Source: Bradyrhizobium sp. LMTR 3 (GTDB taxonomy: Bacteria; Pseudomonadota; Alphaproteobacteria; Rhizobiales; Xanthobacteraceae). Taken from it: a stretch of 64,000 nucleotides of DNA. Shown piece by piece: positions 1-7,833 of the stretch. The stretch lies in NCBI RefSeq assembly GCF_001693485.1, contig NZ_MAXC01000023.1:1-64000 (forward strand), written 5' to 3'. The stretch's first letter is position 1. Every line of letters starts with the position of its first letter. The position numbers were made by a program, and so were the translations under genes. The notes under the pieces are model-generated. The model made no database searches, was not told where the DNA came from, and saw only the letters and a program-made list of their open reading frames with translations.

Positions 1-93
1 CCCCAATTTGCGCAGCACCAGCGTTCCCGCTGTCGCCACCCGCTCGATCAGCCAATCAGCACGCTCAGCAACCCGAATATCGCCAAAAGACAT
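1..93 (-). CDS. Probable IS4-type transposase, N-terminal fragment cut by window edge
   Basis: Only the first 31 codons are inside the window, read leftward from an ATG at 93. The peptide begins MSFGDIRVAERADWLIER and continues to LVLRKLG. From memory this resembles the N-terminus of IS4-family transposases found in rhizobia, where a short DNA-binding segment precedes the DDE catalytic domain. None of the catalytic core is visible, so the assignment rests on a short N-terminal resemblance. If correct, the element extends to the left and its right terminus lies between 94 and about 200. I could not identify a terminal inverted repeat. It could also be an unrelated hypothetical protein. Confidence 0.45.
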   Translation of the reverse strand, partial: MSFGDIRVAERADWLIERVATAGTLVLRKLG

Positions 94-201
94 CGCATGC
101 CTCCCGCCAAAATAGGTCGAAAGGCCTTGAATCACATTCACAAAATCCGGGGAATCACTTTCGGGGATCCCGTAGCCCACAAGGGGAGAGGGGAAGAAGC
201 A

Positions 202-693
202 TCAAGAGAATGGCCGTGACTGCGATGGCAGCGGCGGCGGCGGCTTTATCGGGGGCGGCGGTTCGCGCCAGGCTCCGGCGGTGCGGCCCGCAATCAGCCA
301 GTAGACGAGGCCGGCGACGATGCCTGCGCCGGTCATGATTTCGAGATGACGGCGCACGATACCATCGAAAGTCAGCGTCTCGGGGTCGAAGGGAACGAGG
401 CCGAGATAGCAGGCCGCGCCAACAATCCCGCCGCCGACCGCGTATGCGAGCACGCTGCGGATGTAGAACGCTTCGGTGATGAGCACGACCACCAGCGCCG
501 GCAGCAGCGCAAAGCCGGACAGGAAGATGAAGCCGAAGCCGAGCACGACATCCAGCGCGCCCTGGTCGATCGGTCCGCTGCCGAGATCGCTGAATTCCGG
601 ATACAGCACCGCGCCGACCACGATCATTCCCGCCACGAAGCAGGCGGCGAGGAAGGCGAACAGGATGACGAAGATGCGGCCGATCAGTGCCAT
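202..693 (-). CDS. Conserved small integral membrane protein, function unknown
   Basis: A 163-residue protein with four predicted hydrophobic helices (about residues 7-30, 48-73, 79-98 and 118-136) and a proline-rich cytoplasmic tail (about 145-163, with PPPP runs). I do not recognise a named family. It looks like one of the short membrane proteins conserved in Bradyrhizobium with no assigned role. It is monocistronic as far as visible: the next minus-strand gene upstream (rlmN) is separated by a long palindromic repeat at 706-824. The proline-rich tail ends about 110 bases from the putative transposase start. Confidence 0.75.
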   Translation of the reverse strand: MALIGRIFVILFAFLAACFVAGMIVVGAVLYPEFSDLGSGPIDQGALDVVLGFGFIFLSGFALLPALVVVLITEAFYIRSVLAYAVGGGIVGAACYLGLVPFDPETLTFDGIVRRHLEIMTGAGIVAGLVYWLIAGRTAGAWREPPPPIKPPPPLPSQSRPFS

Positions 694-705
694 GGCTCAT
701 GCACC

Positions 706-824
706 GTCATTGCGAGGAGCGCAAGCGACGAAGCAATCCAACTCTCAGCAAGCCGAGAGATGGATTGCTTCGCGGAGCCTGTCATCCGGCGGCGCTTCGC
801 GCCGACCGGGTGGCTCGCAATGAC
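706..824. repeat. Long palindromic intergenic repeat, family A (GTCATTGCGAG...CTCGCAATGAC)
   Basis: The element opens with GTCATTGCGAGGAGC and closes with the inverse GGCTCGCAATGAC. It carries internal inverted segments GAAGCAATCC / GGATTGCTTCG. A second, shorter copy lies at 18904-18986. It occupies the spacer between rlmN and the small membrane protein gene. It encodes no plausible protein and would form a long cruciform or RNA hairpin. Confidence 0.8.
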
Positions 825-839
825 GGCACTGACCACCGC

Positions 840-2066
840 TCAATCCGTCATCGCCATGGCGCGCAGCGCCTGGCGCTCGCGCGCGGACAGCTTTTCGGTC
901 TCCGACTTCAACTGGCCGCAGGCGGCGAGGATGTCGCGGCCGCGCGGCGTGCGGACCGGCGAGGAATAGCCGGCATTGAAGATGTATTCGGAGAATTTTT
1001 CGATCTGCTCCCAGTCCGAGCACTCGTAGCGCGAACCCGGCCACGGGTTGAACGGGATCAGGTTGATCTTGGCCGGAATGCCCTTGAGCAGCTTGACCAG
1101 CAGCTTGGCGTCGTCGAGGGAATCGTTGACGCCCTTGAGCATCACATATTCGAAGGTGATGCGCCGCGCATTCGACGAGCCCGGGTAATCGCGGCAGGCC
1201 TGCAGCAATTCGGCAATCGGATATTTTCGGTTCAGCGGCACCAGCTCGTTGCGCAATTCGTCGCGCACGGCATGCAGCGAAATCGCGAGCATGACGCCGA
1301 TCTCCTCGCCGGTGCGGATGATGTTGGGTACCACACCCGAAGTCGACAGCGTAATGCGCCGGCGGGAAATGCCGATGCCTTCGTTGTCGGCTGTGATCAG
1401 CAGCGCGTCGCGCACCGCGTCGAAATTATAGAGCGGCTCGCCCATGCCCATCATGACGATATTGGTGACGAGGCGACTGCCGGTCGGCGTCTCGCGATCG
1501 GCCCAGTCGTTGAGGCGGTCGCGCGCCACCATGATCTGGCTGACGATTTCGCCCGCGGTGAGGTTGCGCACCAGCCGTTGCGTGCCGGTATGGCAGAACG
1601 AGCAATTCAGCGTGCAGCCGACCTGCGAGGAAACGCAGAGCGTGCCGCGATCGGTTTCGGGGATGTAGACGCACTCGACTTCATGTGCCTTCTGGAACGC
1701 ATCGCCGCTCGGCAGGCGCAACAGCCATTTGCGGGTGCCGTCGTTGGAAACCTGCTCGGCCACCACTTCCGGACGATCGACGGTAAAATGCTGCTCGAGC
1801 TGCGCGCGCATGTCCTTGGAGACGCTGGTCATCTCCGCAAACGATTTGGCGCCGCGAAAGTACATCCAGTGCCAGAGCTGTTGCGTGCGCATCTTGCGCT
1901 GCGCCGGCGCGACGCCGATCTCGCCGAGCCGGTCGGCGATCTCCGCGCGCGACAGGCCGATCAGCGAGGGTTTTGCCGGCGGCACATAGGTTTCGAGTGG
2001 AACCTTCTCCAGCGGCGCCACGGGAACTATCGGCGTGGATTTCGTCTCTGTCGAAACTGCGGTCAT
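840..2066 (-). CDS. rlmN: 23S rRNA (adenine-2503-C2) methyltransferase RlmN (also tRNA A37)
   Basis: A 408-residue radical SAM enzyme that methylates C2 of A2503 in 23S rRNA and A37 of some tRNAs. The radical SAM cluster motif is visible as GCTLNCSFCHTG (CxxxCxxC). The rest follows RlmN: an N-terminal accessory domain (RTQQLWHWMYFRG), MGMGEPLYNF, the segment STSGVVPNI, and a C-terminal FNPWPGSRYECSDWE followed by a TPRGRDILAACGQL region holding the second catalytic Cys. An N-terminal extension of about 35 residues before SLIGLSRAEIAD is usual in this genus. Family dual specificity is established knowledge. The spacers on both sides carry palindromic repeats, so it is probably transcribed alone. 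Confidence 0.96.
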   Translation of the reverse strand: MTAVSTETKSTPIVPVAPLEKVPLETYVPPAKPSLIGLSRAEIADRLGEIGVAPAQRKMRTQQLWHWMYFRGAKSFAEMTSVSKDMRAQLEQHFTVDRPEVVAEQVSNDGTRKWLLRLPSGDAFQKAHEVECVYIPETDRGTLCVSSQVGCTLNCSFCHTGTQRLVRNLTAGEIVSQIMVARDRLNDWADRETPTGSRLVTNIVMMGMGEPLYNFDAVRDALLITADNEGIGISRRRITLSTSGVVPNIIRTGEEIGVMLAISLHAVRDELRNELVPLNRKYPIAELLQACRDYPGSSNARRITFEYVMLKGVNDSLDDAKLLVKLLKGIPAKINLIPFNPWPGSRYECSDWEQIEKFSEYIFNAGYSSPVRTPRGRDILAACGQLKSETEKLSARERQALRAMAMTD

Positions 2067-2092
2067 CGTATTTCTGTTCTAGGGAGGTTTCT

Positions 2093-2188
2093 CCCTCATC
2101 CTGAGGAGCGGCGTCTTCGCCGCGTCTCGAAGGATGAGAGCCGGGCCTCACGGTTCGAGACGGCGCAAGCGCCTCCTCACCATGAGGG
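2093..2188. repeat. Palindromic intergenic repeat, family B (CCCTCATCCTGAGGAGC...CTCCTCACCATGAGGG)
   Basis: The outer arms CCCTCATCCTGAGGAG and CTCCTCACCATGAGGG are near inverse copies of each other, and internal arms (CGTCTCGAAGGATGAG, GGTTCGAGACGG) add further pairing. A longer copy in the opposite orientation is at 29838-29999. It sits between rlmN and the IalB-like gene. Confidence 0.8.
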
Positions 2189-2251
2189 GAGACAGCTTCA
2201 AATAGGCCCTCCGAGGCCTCAAAACAACGTCGTTCCGGGCTAAAAGCGGGT

Positions 2252-2875
2252 CTAGCGCTTACAATCCTGCGCCAGCCGGTCGAGCGCCTGGGACAACCCC
2301 TTCAACGAGAAAACGTCCGTGGTCTCGGTGCCCTTGGCAGAGACGCCCTTGATGGTGACCTCGGCAGACTTGCGCATGGCCGCGACCATTTGCTCTTCCT
2401 CCGCGGCGTTCTTGATCCAAAGCCCATCGCCCTGAGTGTACATCGCGTAGGACGCGCCGCCGACTTCGAGCGAAGATTCCGAGCCCGGCTTCAGCGCGTA
2501 GCCGATCATGATCGAAACTTCGTTGACGACTTTTTCAGCCGGACGCGTCGAGACGAAAGCGTAGGCGGGATCGCGCGGACGGTTCGGCGGGTTGGTCTTC
2601 GACGACGACGGCTTCGCCAACGCGAAGCAAACCTTCTTGCCATTCGGCGTCGCGGTGTAGGCGCCCCAGGTCCCGTACTGACCGATCAAGGTAGGTTCCG
2701 CGCCGCCCGCGGCAGCAGCCGCTTCCGGCTTCTTTGCCGCTGGTGCCGGTGCAGGTGCCGCCTTGCCTGAGTCCTTGGCGCCCTTCGCAGCAGGGCTCGG
2801 TGTTTGCGCGAGGGCTGTCGTCCCGCACAACGCCGCTATCGCAACCAGAAATGCCAGTATTCGCAACACGGACAA
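2252..2875 (-). CDS. Invasion-associated locus B (IalB) family secreted protein
   Basis: A 207-residue exported protein. A signal peptide (about residues 1-24, ending TALA) is followed by a low-complexity Ala/Pro/Lys linker (about 26-58) and a single IalB-type domain (about 62-205: LIGQYGTWGAYTATPNGKKVCFALAKP..., with IMIGYALKPG and a C-terminal QDCK). The two cysteines, one in KVCFA and one near the end, are placed as in the family and probably form a disulfide. IalB was named for Bartonella erythrocyte invasion, but homologues are widespread in free-living alphaproteobacteria, so no invasion role should be inferred. It stands alone between repeats and the next SDR gene. Confidence 0.85.
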   Translation of the reverse strand: MSVLRILAFLVAIAALCGTTALAQTPSPAAKGAKDSGKAAPAPAPAAKKPEAAAAAGGAEPTLIGQYGTWGAYTATPNGKKVCFALAKPSSSKTNPPNRPRDPAYAFVSTRPAEKVVNEVSIMIGYALKPGSESSLEVGGASYAMYTQGDGLWIKNAAEEEQMVAAMRKSAEVTIKGVSAKGTETTDVFSLKGLSQALDRLAQDCKR

Positions 2876-3042
2876 CTGGTTCCCTCATTATTGTGACTGG
2901 AAGATGGCCCGCGGGCGCATCGCGCCGCCGGGGATGGATAGCCGGGAAATGCTTTTTTGGGAAGGCAGTTACGGTGTTACTCACCGCCGTCGCGACGCTT
3001 CGTCCCTGATACCTTCGAATTCAGGGCGCGGGGGTCTCGACT

Positions 3043-3882
3043 TCAGTCCCTAGAACGGCGCTCGCGCTGCTTCTGCCACTGCGCATCGGTCCATTGCAGC
3101 AGATCCTCGGCGCCGGAACTGCGCAAATGCGCGCCGCCATCCTGCACCACCATCTCGCCATTGATGTATCCGGCCTGGTCGGAAATCAGAAAGCTCGCGA
3201 GATTTGCAAGTTCGCCATGCTCGCCAGCGCGGCCAAGCGGATTGCGTTGCGCCCAGCTTTCATCTCGGCCCTCGGGGCGGAGCTGACCCGACGCGCCGGG
3301 CGTCGGAAACGCGCCGGGCGCGATCGCAACCGTACGCACACCCTTCGGTCCCCATTCCACCGCAAGGCTTTTGGTCATCGCGAGCACGGCGGATTTCGCC
3401 ATCGCCGACGGTACCGTGAAAGCGCGGCCGGTGATCGTCGAGGTCGAGAGTATGCTCAGCACCACGCCCTTGTGCTTGCTGTCGATCCAGCGCCTGCCCG
3501 CGGCGAGCGTGCAGTACATCGTGCCGTGCAGCGTCGGCGCCAGGATCGCATCCGCCGCGCGGAACGAGAGATGTTCGGTCTGCGCGATGAAGGTCGCGGC
3601 AGCATTGTTGACCAGCACATCGATCGGCGCCTCCCGCCAGATCTGGTCCATCATCACATTGACGGCCGCGCCGTCGCGGACATCGCATCGGACTGCAGCA
3701 ACCTTGCCGCCGAGTTCACCGCGCATCTGCGCGGCAGTCGCCTCCAGCACTTCGAGCCGCCGGCCGCAGATGACGAGCTCTGCGCCAAGCTCGACGAAGC
3801 GGCGTCCCATCGCGGCTCCAAGGCCCGAGCCGCCACCGGTGACCAATATCCGTTTTCCGGCCAACAGGCTGTTTTCAAACAT
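3043..3882 (-). CDS. SDR oxidoreductase of the 2,4-dienoyl-CoA reductase (DECR) type
   Basis: A 279-residue short-chain dehydrogenase. The NADP-binding TGGGSGLG is at residues 15-22, NNAA at 92-95, and the C-terminal segment (GRAGEHGELANLASFLISD..INGE..DGG) is DECR-like. The active-site region FTVPSAMAK (155-163) matches the Ser-x3-Lys of mitochondrial 2,4-dienoyl-CoA reductase, replacing the classical YxxxK. The DECR tyrosine appears to be Ser148 here. The likely role is NADPH-dependent reduction of dienoyl-CoA during unsaturated fatty-acid oxidation. The start at 3882 is preferred over the in-frame ATG at 3912 because GAGGGG lies about 9 bases upstream and the family N-terminus begins there. 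It is divergent from the quinone oxidoreductase gene. Confidence 0.85.
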   Translation of the reverse strand: MFENSLLAGKRILVTGGGSGLGAAMGRRFVELGAELVICGRRLEVLEATAAQMRGELGGKVAAVRCDVRDGAAVNVMMDQIWREAPIDVLVNNAAATFIAQTEHLSFRAADAILAPTLHGTMYCTLAAGRRWIDSKHKGVVLSILSTSTITGRAFTVPSAMAKSAVLAMTKSLAVEWGPKGVRTVAIAPGAFPTPGASGQLRPEGRDESWAQRNPLGRAGEHGELANLASFLISDQAGYINGEMVVQDGGAHLRSSGAEDLLQWTDAQWQKQRERRSRD

Positions 3883-3994
3883 CGTTTGAATCCCCTCACC
3901 CGCGCTAGTCATGCGTCCGAATCGGATTGTAGCCCGGCTTCAAATCCGGCAAGAAGCAGTCAGCTCATCGTCGGTCCGAAAATCAGGTGTGTCC

Positions 3995-4969
3995 ATGAAA
4001 GCCATTCTCTGCTCGCAATATTGCCAACCGGACGATCTCGTGCTGGCCGACGTCCCCGATCCGGTGGCCGAACCGGGACAGGCCGTGATCGCGATCAAGG
4101 CCGCGGCGCTGAATTTCTTCGACATCCTGATGATCCAGGGCAAGTACCAGATCAAGCCGCCGTTCCCGTTTTCGCCGGCCGCCGAAGTTGCCGGCGTGAT
4201 CGAAAGCGTCGGCGCCGGCGTGACCGACCTGAAGGTCGGTGACCGCGTGGTGGCATCCTGCGGCCACAATGGCGCACGCGAAAAGATCGCGCTGCCGGCA
4301 AGCTCGATCGTGAAGATCCCCGACAATCTGGATTTTGACCGCGCCGCCGGGATCATCATCATCTACGGCACGGCGCTGCACGCCCTGGAAGATCGCGCCA
4401 GCCCGAAGCCTGGCGAGACGCTTGCCGTGCTGGGCGCTGCCGGCGGCACTGGCCTTGCGGCCTGCGAGCTTGGCAAGTTGATGGGCCTGAAGGTGATCGC
4501 CTGCGCGTCGTCGGACGAGAAGCTGGAATTTGCCAAGGCGCATGGCGCCGAGCTGACGCTGAACTACAGCAAGGAAGATTTGAAAGAGGGCTTGCGTCGG
4601 CTTACCGGGGGCAAGGGCGTCGACATCATCTTCGATCCGGTCGGCGGCACCTACGCCGAAGCCGCCTTGCGCTCGATCGCCTGTGAAGGCCGCTTCCTGG
4701 TGATCGGCTTCGCGGCGGGCGACATTCCGAAGATGCCGCTCAACCTCGCGCTGCTCAAGGGCTGCGATATCCGCGGCGTGTTCTGGGGAGCCTGGACCAG
4801 GGTCAATCCCGAGAAGAACCGCGCCAACCTGGAAAAGCTCGTGAAGTGGACGGCGGAAGGCAAGATTTCCTCGCATGTCGACCGCACCTTTCCGCTGGCA
4901 CAAACCGCCGAAGCGCTGAAGGTGCTTGCCGGCCGCAAAGCGATGGGCAAGGTGATCCTGCACCCCTGA
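3995..4969 (+). CDS. Zinc-free MDR-family NADPH:quinone oxidoreductase
   Basis: A 324-residue medium-chain dehydrogenase/reductase of the quinone-oxidoreductase (QOR) branch. The N-terminal GroES-like domain (about 1-120) includes AAALNFFDILMIQGKY and VGDRVVA. The Rossmann domain carries LGAAGGTGLAACELGKLMG (about residues 147-165), and FDPVGG and a C-terminal GKVILHP follow. It lacks the structural zinc cysteines of alcohol dehydrogenases. It would use NADPH to reduce quinones or enones, with substrate unknown. The start at 3995 (MKAILCSQYC) fits the family. The in-frame upstream extension has no homology and would overlap the divergent SDR start. Regulation is not evident. Confidence 0.9.
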   Translation: MKAILCSQYCQPDDLVLADVPDPVAEPGQAVIAIKAAALNFFDILMIQGKYQIKPPFPFSPAAEVAGVIESVGAGVTDLKVGDRVVASCGHNGAREKIALPASSIVKIPDNLDFDRAAGIIIIYGTALHALEDRASPKPGETLAVLGAAGGTGLAACELGKLMGLKVIACASSDEKLEFAKAHGAELTLNYSKEDLKEGLRRLTGGKGVDIIFDPVGGTYAEAALRSIACEGRFLVIGFAAGDIPKMPLNLALLKGCDIRGVFWGAWTRVNPEKNRANLEKLVKWTAEGKISSHVDRTFPLAQTAEALKVLAGRKAMGKVILHP

Positions 4970-5317
4970 GGTGCGGGATCATCTGTCGGACTTAGTCGTC
5001 CACTAGGAAGAAGCGAGAGCGTCGGTGCGATGCGCGGACGCGGACCAGCAACGCGCCTTTTTTCGCGTCTGCGGCATGAATTTCATCTCACCGATATAGT
5101 TTCTCGGTAACAATGCGTGTTTTCAAACCGCAGGATGCCGCTTGTTTGCCTCAATCATACCAAAATATCTCCTCATTCCCACCAGCCGTCGTCGTTTTTT
5201 GAACCCATTCCGTGTGCGATTTTAACCATCAGTGAAGGGGCTCCTGTACGTCAAGAAGAGCAAGAAGTAGGTGCAGGGGGACGCCCGTCGTTGCGTTCAG
5301 TAGTGGGGAGCATCATC
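4970..5317. other. Intergenic region, 348 bp, no gene seen
   Basis: This stretch separates the quinone oxidoreductase from the YEQ-repeat protein. It is somewhat richer in A and T than its surroundings around 5080-5230, which fits a promoter region, but no convincing -35/-10 pair, operator or hairpin terminator was identified. An open frame continues upstream of the downstream gene to 5117, but its codons have no family resemblance. Confidence 0.5.
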
Positions 5318-6433
5318 ATGGCGGATAACACCAGGCCGGTTCAGGCGAGAGATCCGTTCGACAGGTTCGACGAAGCCATCAGCGATCCTCGGTTGTACGA
5401 GGCCGATCAATCTCGATATGAGCAGCTTCGATACGAGCAACCCCGATACGAACAGCCCCGATACGAACAGCCCCAGTACGAACAGCCCCGATACGAGCAG
5501 CCGCAATACGAGCAGCCCCAGTATGCGCAGTCTTTTGCGCCATCGTTTGAGCGGACAGATGTGCTGCCGGAGGAGCTCCCGCCACACGAGCCGGTGCCGC
5601 TTTTCCTCGCCAACTACGAGGAGGAGTCGCATCAGCAGCTTTCCGAATATACGTTCGGCAGCGGACGGTTCGGCAGCGGCGGCCTGAAGAAGGCGCGCGC
5701 CGGGCGCATTGTAACCGGCGTCGTGATCGTGTCGGCGATAGCGGCCGTTCTCGCGCTCTTTTCGATCGACTCGACCCGGGCCGTCATCTTCAACGCCTCG
5801 CTTGGCGGCGGTGGCGGCGGCATCGCGCCGCCAGCCGACCAGCTCGCCGCGGCGGTGCCGGAGCCCGCGCCGCAGCAGCGCGTTGCCGCGCCGCCGCTGG
5901 CCGCCGAGCCATCCGGTGCGGAGATGGCAGCCGCTCGCCGCTCGCCGCCCACCGCGCTGGCATCCGCATCGCCGACGCGCGACGAAATTGCCGCCGCCTA
6001 TCAGAGCGCGCTCAAGGGCAAGCTCGCGGTGCCTGAGCCGGTAGCGCGCGAAGCATCCAACGACGTCGTCGCTGCGATCAATCCGGCGGCCCCGGTTGCT
6101 GCGGCCGCACCGGCGGTTCGTGAGCCCGCGCGCGAGGCGGCTCCGGCACGTCGCATCGATCCGGAGGAACTTGCGGCGCTATTGAAGCGGGCGAAGGGCC
6201 TGCTTGAGATCGGCGACATTACTTCCGCCCGATTATTGCTTGAGCGCGCGGCGGACGCGCAGGAGGCGGAGGCGGCATTGATGCTGGCCGGAACCTATGA
6301 TCCGCAAGTGCTGGGCAGCCAGGATTTGCGGAGCGTCACGCCCGATCCGGCTGCGGCGCGGCTCTGGTACCAGAAGGCCGCCCAGCTCGGGTCGCCTGAT
6401 GCAAAGCGGCGGCTCGGCCAGTTGCAGAACTAG
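5318..6433 (+). CDS. Single-pass membrane protein with RYEQP tandem repeats and Sel1-like C-terminus, function unknown
   Basis: A 371-residue protein of unrecognised function. Residues 33-72 are eight 5-residue units of (R/Q)YEQ(P/L). An acidic linker follows, then one transmembrane helix (about 129-150, after a basic KKARAGR), a Gly-rich stretch, a long Ala/Pro-rich region that would span periplasm, and a C-terminal helical part (about 286-371) with Sel1/TPR-like features (ARLLLERAADAQ, AARLWYQKAAQLGSPDAKRRLGQL). The start at 5318 follows GGGGAG at a good distance. It lies 44 bases upstream of a TAXI binding-protein gene in the same direction, suggesting cotranscription. The layout (cytoplasmic tail, one helix, periplasmic helical repeats) resembles envelope scaffold proteins. 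Confidence 0.8.
   Translation: MADNTRPVQARDPFDRFDEAISDPRLYEADQSRYEQLRYEQPRYEQPRYEQPQYEQPRYEQPQYEQPQYAQSFAPSFERTDVLPEELPPHEPVPLFLANYEEESHQQLSEYTFGSGRFGSGGLKKARAGRIVTGVVIVSAIAAVLALFSIDSTRAVIFNASLGGGGGGIAPPADQLAAAVPEPAPQQRVAAPPLAAEPSGAEMAAARRSPPTALASASPTRDEIAAAYQSALKGKLAVPEPVAREASNDVVAAINPAAPVAAAAPAVREPAREAAPARRIDPEELAALLKRAKGLLEIGDITSARLLLERAADAQEAEAALMLAGTYDPQVLGSQDLRSVTPDPAAARLWYQKAAQLGSPDAKRRLGQLQN
5414..5533 (+). repeat. 15-bp in-frame tandem repeat encoding (R/Q)YEQP, eight units
   Basis: Units such as CGATACGAACAGCCC follow each other with minor substitutions (CGA or CAG first codon, GAA or GAG third). The length is a multiple of three, so unit gain or loss keeps the reading frame. The last unit is degenerate (QYAQS). 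Confidence 0.9.
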
Positions 6434-6477
6434 GCAATTAATCAAGAAAATACTCAAGACCAGCGCAGAGGAAACCC

Positions 6478-7641
6478 ATGCGACACTTACTGGGAATGGC
6501 ATTGCTTGCCATAACGGTGACATGCAGCAATACGGCGGCCAAGGCCGCTGAGAAGGAATACGATCCGGCCAAGGTCAGCGAAAGCCTGAAGGCCATTTTC
6601 CAGTTCGGCTCAGTCGCCACCAAGCAGGCGCTGAACGCCAACACCGTCACACTGATCTCCGGAACGATCGGCGGCACCTACGTGCAGTTCGGTGCCGACC
6701 TGGCTTCCGTGCTCGACGATGGGAACAAGTTGCGCGTACTCCCCATCGTCGGGCGCGGTTCGGTGCAGAGCGTGGCCGACATCCTGTTCCTGCAGGGCGT
6801 CGACCTCGGCATCGTGCGCGCTGACACGCTCGACTATCTCGAGAACAAGGGCTTCGCGAAGGACATCAAGAAGCAGTTCACCTATGTAACCAAGCTCTTC
6901 AACGAAGAGCTGTACGTCCTCGCGCCGAAATCGGTAACCAACATCAACCAGCTCAGCGGCAAGCGAGTCAGCGTCGATCTTCCCAACGGCGGCACCTTCG
7001 TGACAGCGGCGATCGTTTTTGAGCGGCTCGGCCTCAAGCCGAACTTCCACTATATCGAGCAGCGCATCGCGATGGAGAAATTGAAGAACGGCGAACTCGA
7101 CGCCGTGATCGTCTGTGGCGGCAAGCCGTACAAGTCGGTCAGCAACTTCAAGGACGACCGCTTCCACCTCGTTCCTGTCGACTATTCGCGGCCGCTGCAG
7201 GGCGACTATCTGCCTGCGGTGCTGACCTCGAAGGACTATCCCAACCTGATCGCGGAGGGTCAGAAGGTCGATACCATTGCCGTACCGGCAGTGCTCGCGG
7301 CATACAACTGGGCGCCCAACACGGAGCGCTACCGCAAGCTGTCCCAGTTCGTTGACGCCTTCTTCACCAAGTTTCCGACGTTCCAGAACCCGCCCTTCCA
7401 TCCGAAGTGGAAAGAGGTCTCGCTCTCGGCGCCACTGCCCGGCTGGCAGCGCCTGCCGGTTGCCGAGCAGTGGCTCAAGACCCACAATATCGAGGCCGTG
7501 TCGCGCGCCAGGTTCGATGAATTCCTGAAACAGAGCCCAACGACGGCGGCCAGCGTCAGGACGGATGCGGACAAGGAAGCGCTCTTCAAGCAGTTCCAGG
7601 CGTGGGAAGCGGAGCGAAGCGCAAGGGCGCAGACTCGCTAG
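6478..7641 (+). CDS. TAXI-family TRAP transporter solute-binding protein
   Basis: A 387-residue periplasmic binding protein of the TAXI class (TRAP-associated extracytoplasmic immunogenic). A signal peptide (about 1-24, AAKAA) precedes the binding domain, with the typical opening LISGTIGGTYVQFGADLASVLD, then GRGSVQSVADILFLQGVDLGIVRAD and LSGKRVSVDLPNGGT. No TRAP membrane subunits are nearby, which is unusual for a transporter component. It either works with a permease elsewhere or has a sensory role. AGAGGAA precedes the start at about 7 bases. The stop codon TAG coincides with the first base of a family C repeat. Confidence 0.88.
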   Translation: MRHLLGMALLAITVTCSNTAAKAAEKEYDPAKVSESLKAIFQFGSVATKQALNANTVTLISGTIGGTYVQFGADLASVLDDGNKLRVLPIVGRGSVQSVADILFLQGVDLGIVRADTLDYLENKGFAKDIKKQFTYVTKLFNEELYVLAPKSVTNINQLSGKRVSVDLPNGGTFVTAAIVFERLGLKPNFHYIEQRIAMEKLKNGELDAVIVCGGKPYKSVSNFKDDRFHLVPVDYSRPLQGDYLPAVLTSKDYPNLIAEGQKVDTIAVPAVLAAYNWAPNTERYRKLSQFVDAFFTKFPTFQNPPFHPKWKEVSLSAPLPGWQRLPVAEQWLKTHNIEAVSRARFDEFLKQSPTTAASVRTDADKEALFKQFQAWEAERSARAQTR

Positions 7642-7718
7642 AGCGTTTTCCAGCGAAGCATGCCCTCGGACTTGATCCGTGGGTGGACACCGCTTCGCGT
7701 CAAGAAACGCGTCAAAAC
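7641..7718. repeat. Intergenic repeat, family C (AGCGTTTTCC...GCGTCAAGAAACGCGTC)
   Basis: This copy runs from AGCGTTTTCCAGCGAAGC through TGCCCTCGGACTTGATCC to CAAGAAACGCGTCAAAAC. An inverse copy sits at 19434-19510 and a short one at 41673-41730. The arms (GCGTTTTC / GAAACGC) pair imperfectly. It begins at the last base of the preceding stop codon. Confidence 0.75.
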
Positions 7719-7727
7719 AAAAATCTG

Positions 7728-7760
7728 GAGTCCGGTTCTGATTCAATCAGAACCGGACTC
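7728..7760. terminator. Perfect inverted repeat downstream of TAXI gene
   Basis: The 16-base arm GAGTCCGGTTCTGATT is followed after one base by its exact inverse complement. It would form a very stable hairpin with a small loop. No T-run follows, so it may be a transcript-end stabiliser rather than a classical terminator. A related hairpin is at 7834-7869. Confidence 0.55.
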
Positions 7761-7833
7761 TACGCGTCTTCCGGTGGAAGCCGGCGTCGGATTTGGTCCG
7801 GGACCGCGGCCGGTTCATCAAGGCCAGAAAATC

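Noticed and set aside
687..2243. Plus-strand ORF of 518 residues antisense to rlmN
   Set aside because: It overlaps rlmN entirely and starts inside a palindromic repeat. The product is a low-complexity Arg/Ala/His-rich sequence typical of the reverse strand of high-GC genes.
2252..2875. Virulence locus from the IalB name
   Set aside because: IalB proteins are common in non-pathogenic alphaproteobacteria, and the invasion gene partner (ialA) is not present.
5414..5533. Possible CRISPR-like or minisatellite array
   Set aside because: Units are 15 bp, contiguous, in frame and encode RYEQP. There are no spacers, so it is a coding tandem repeat.
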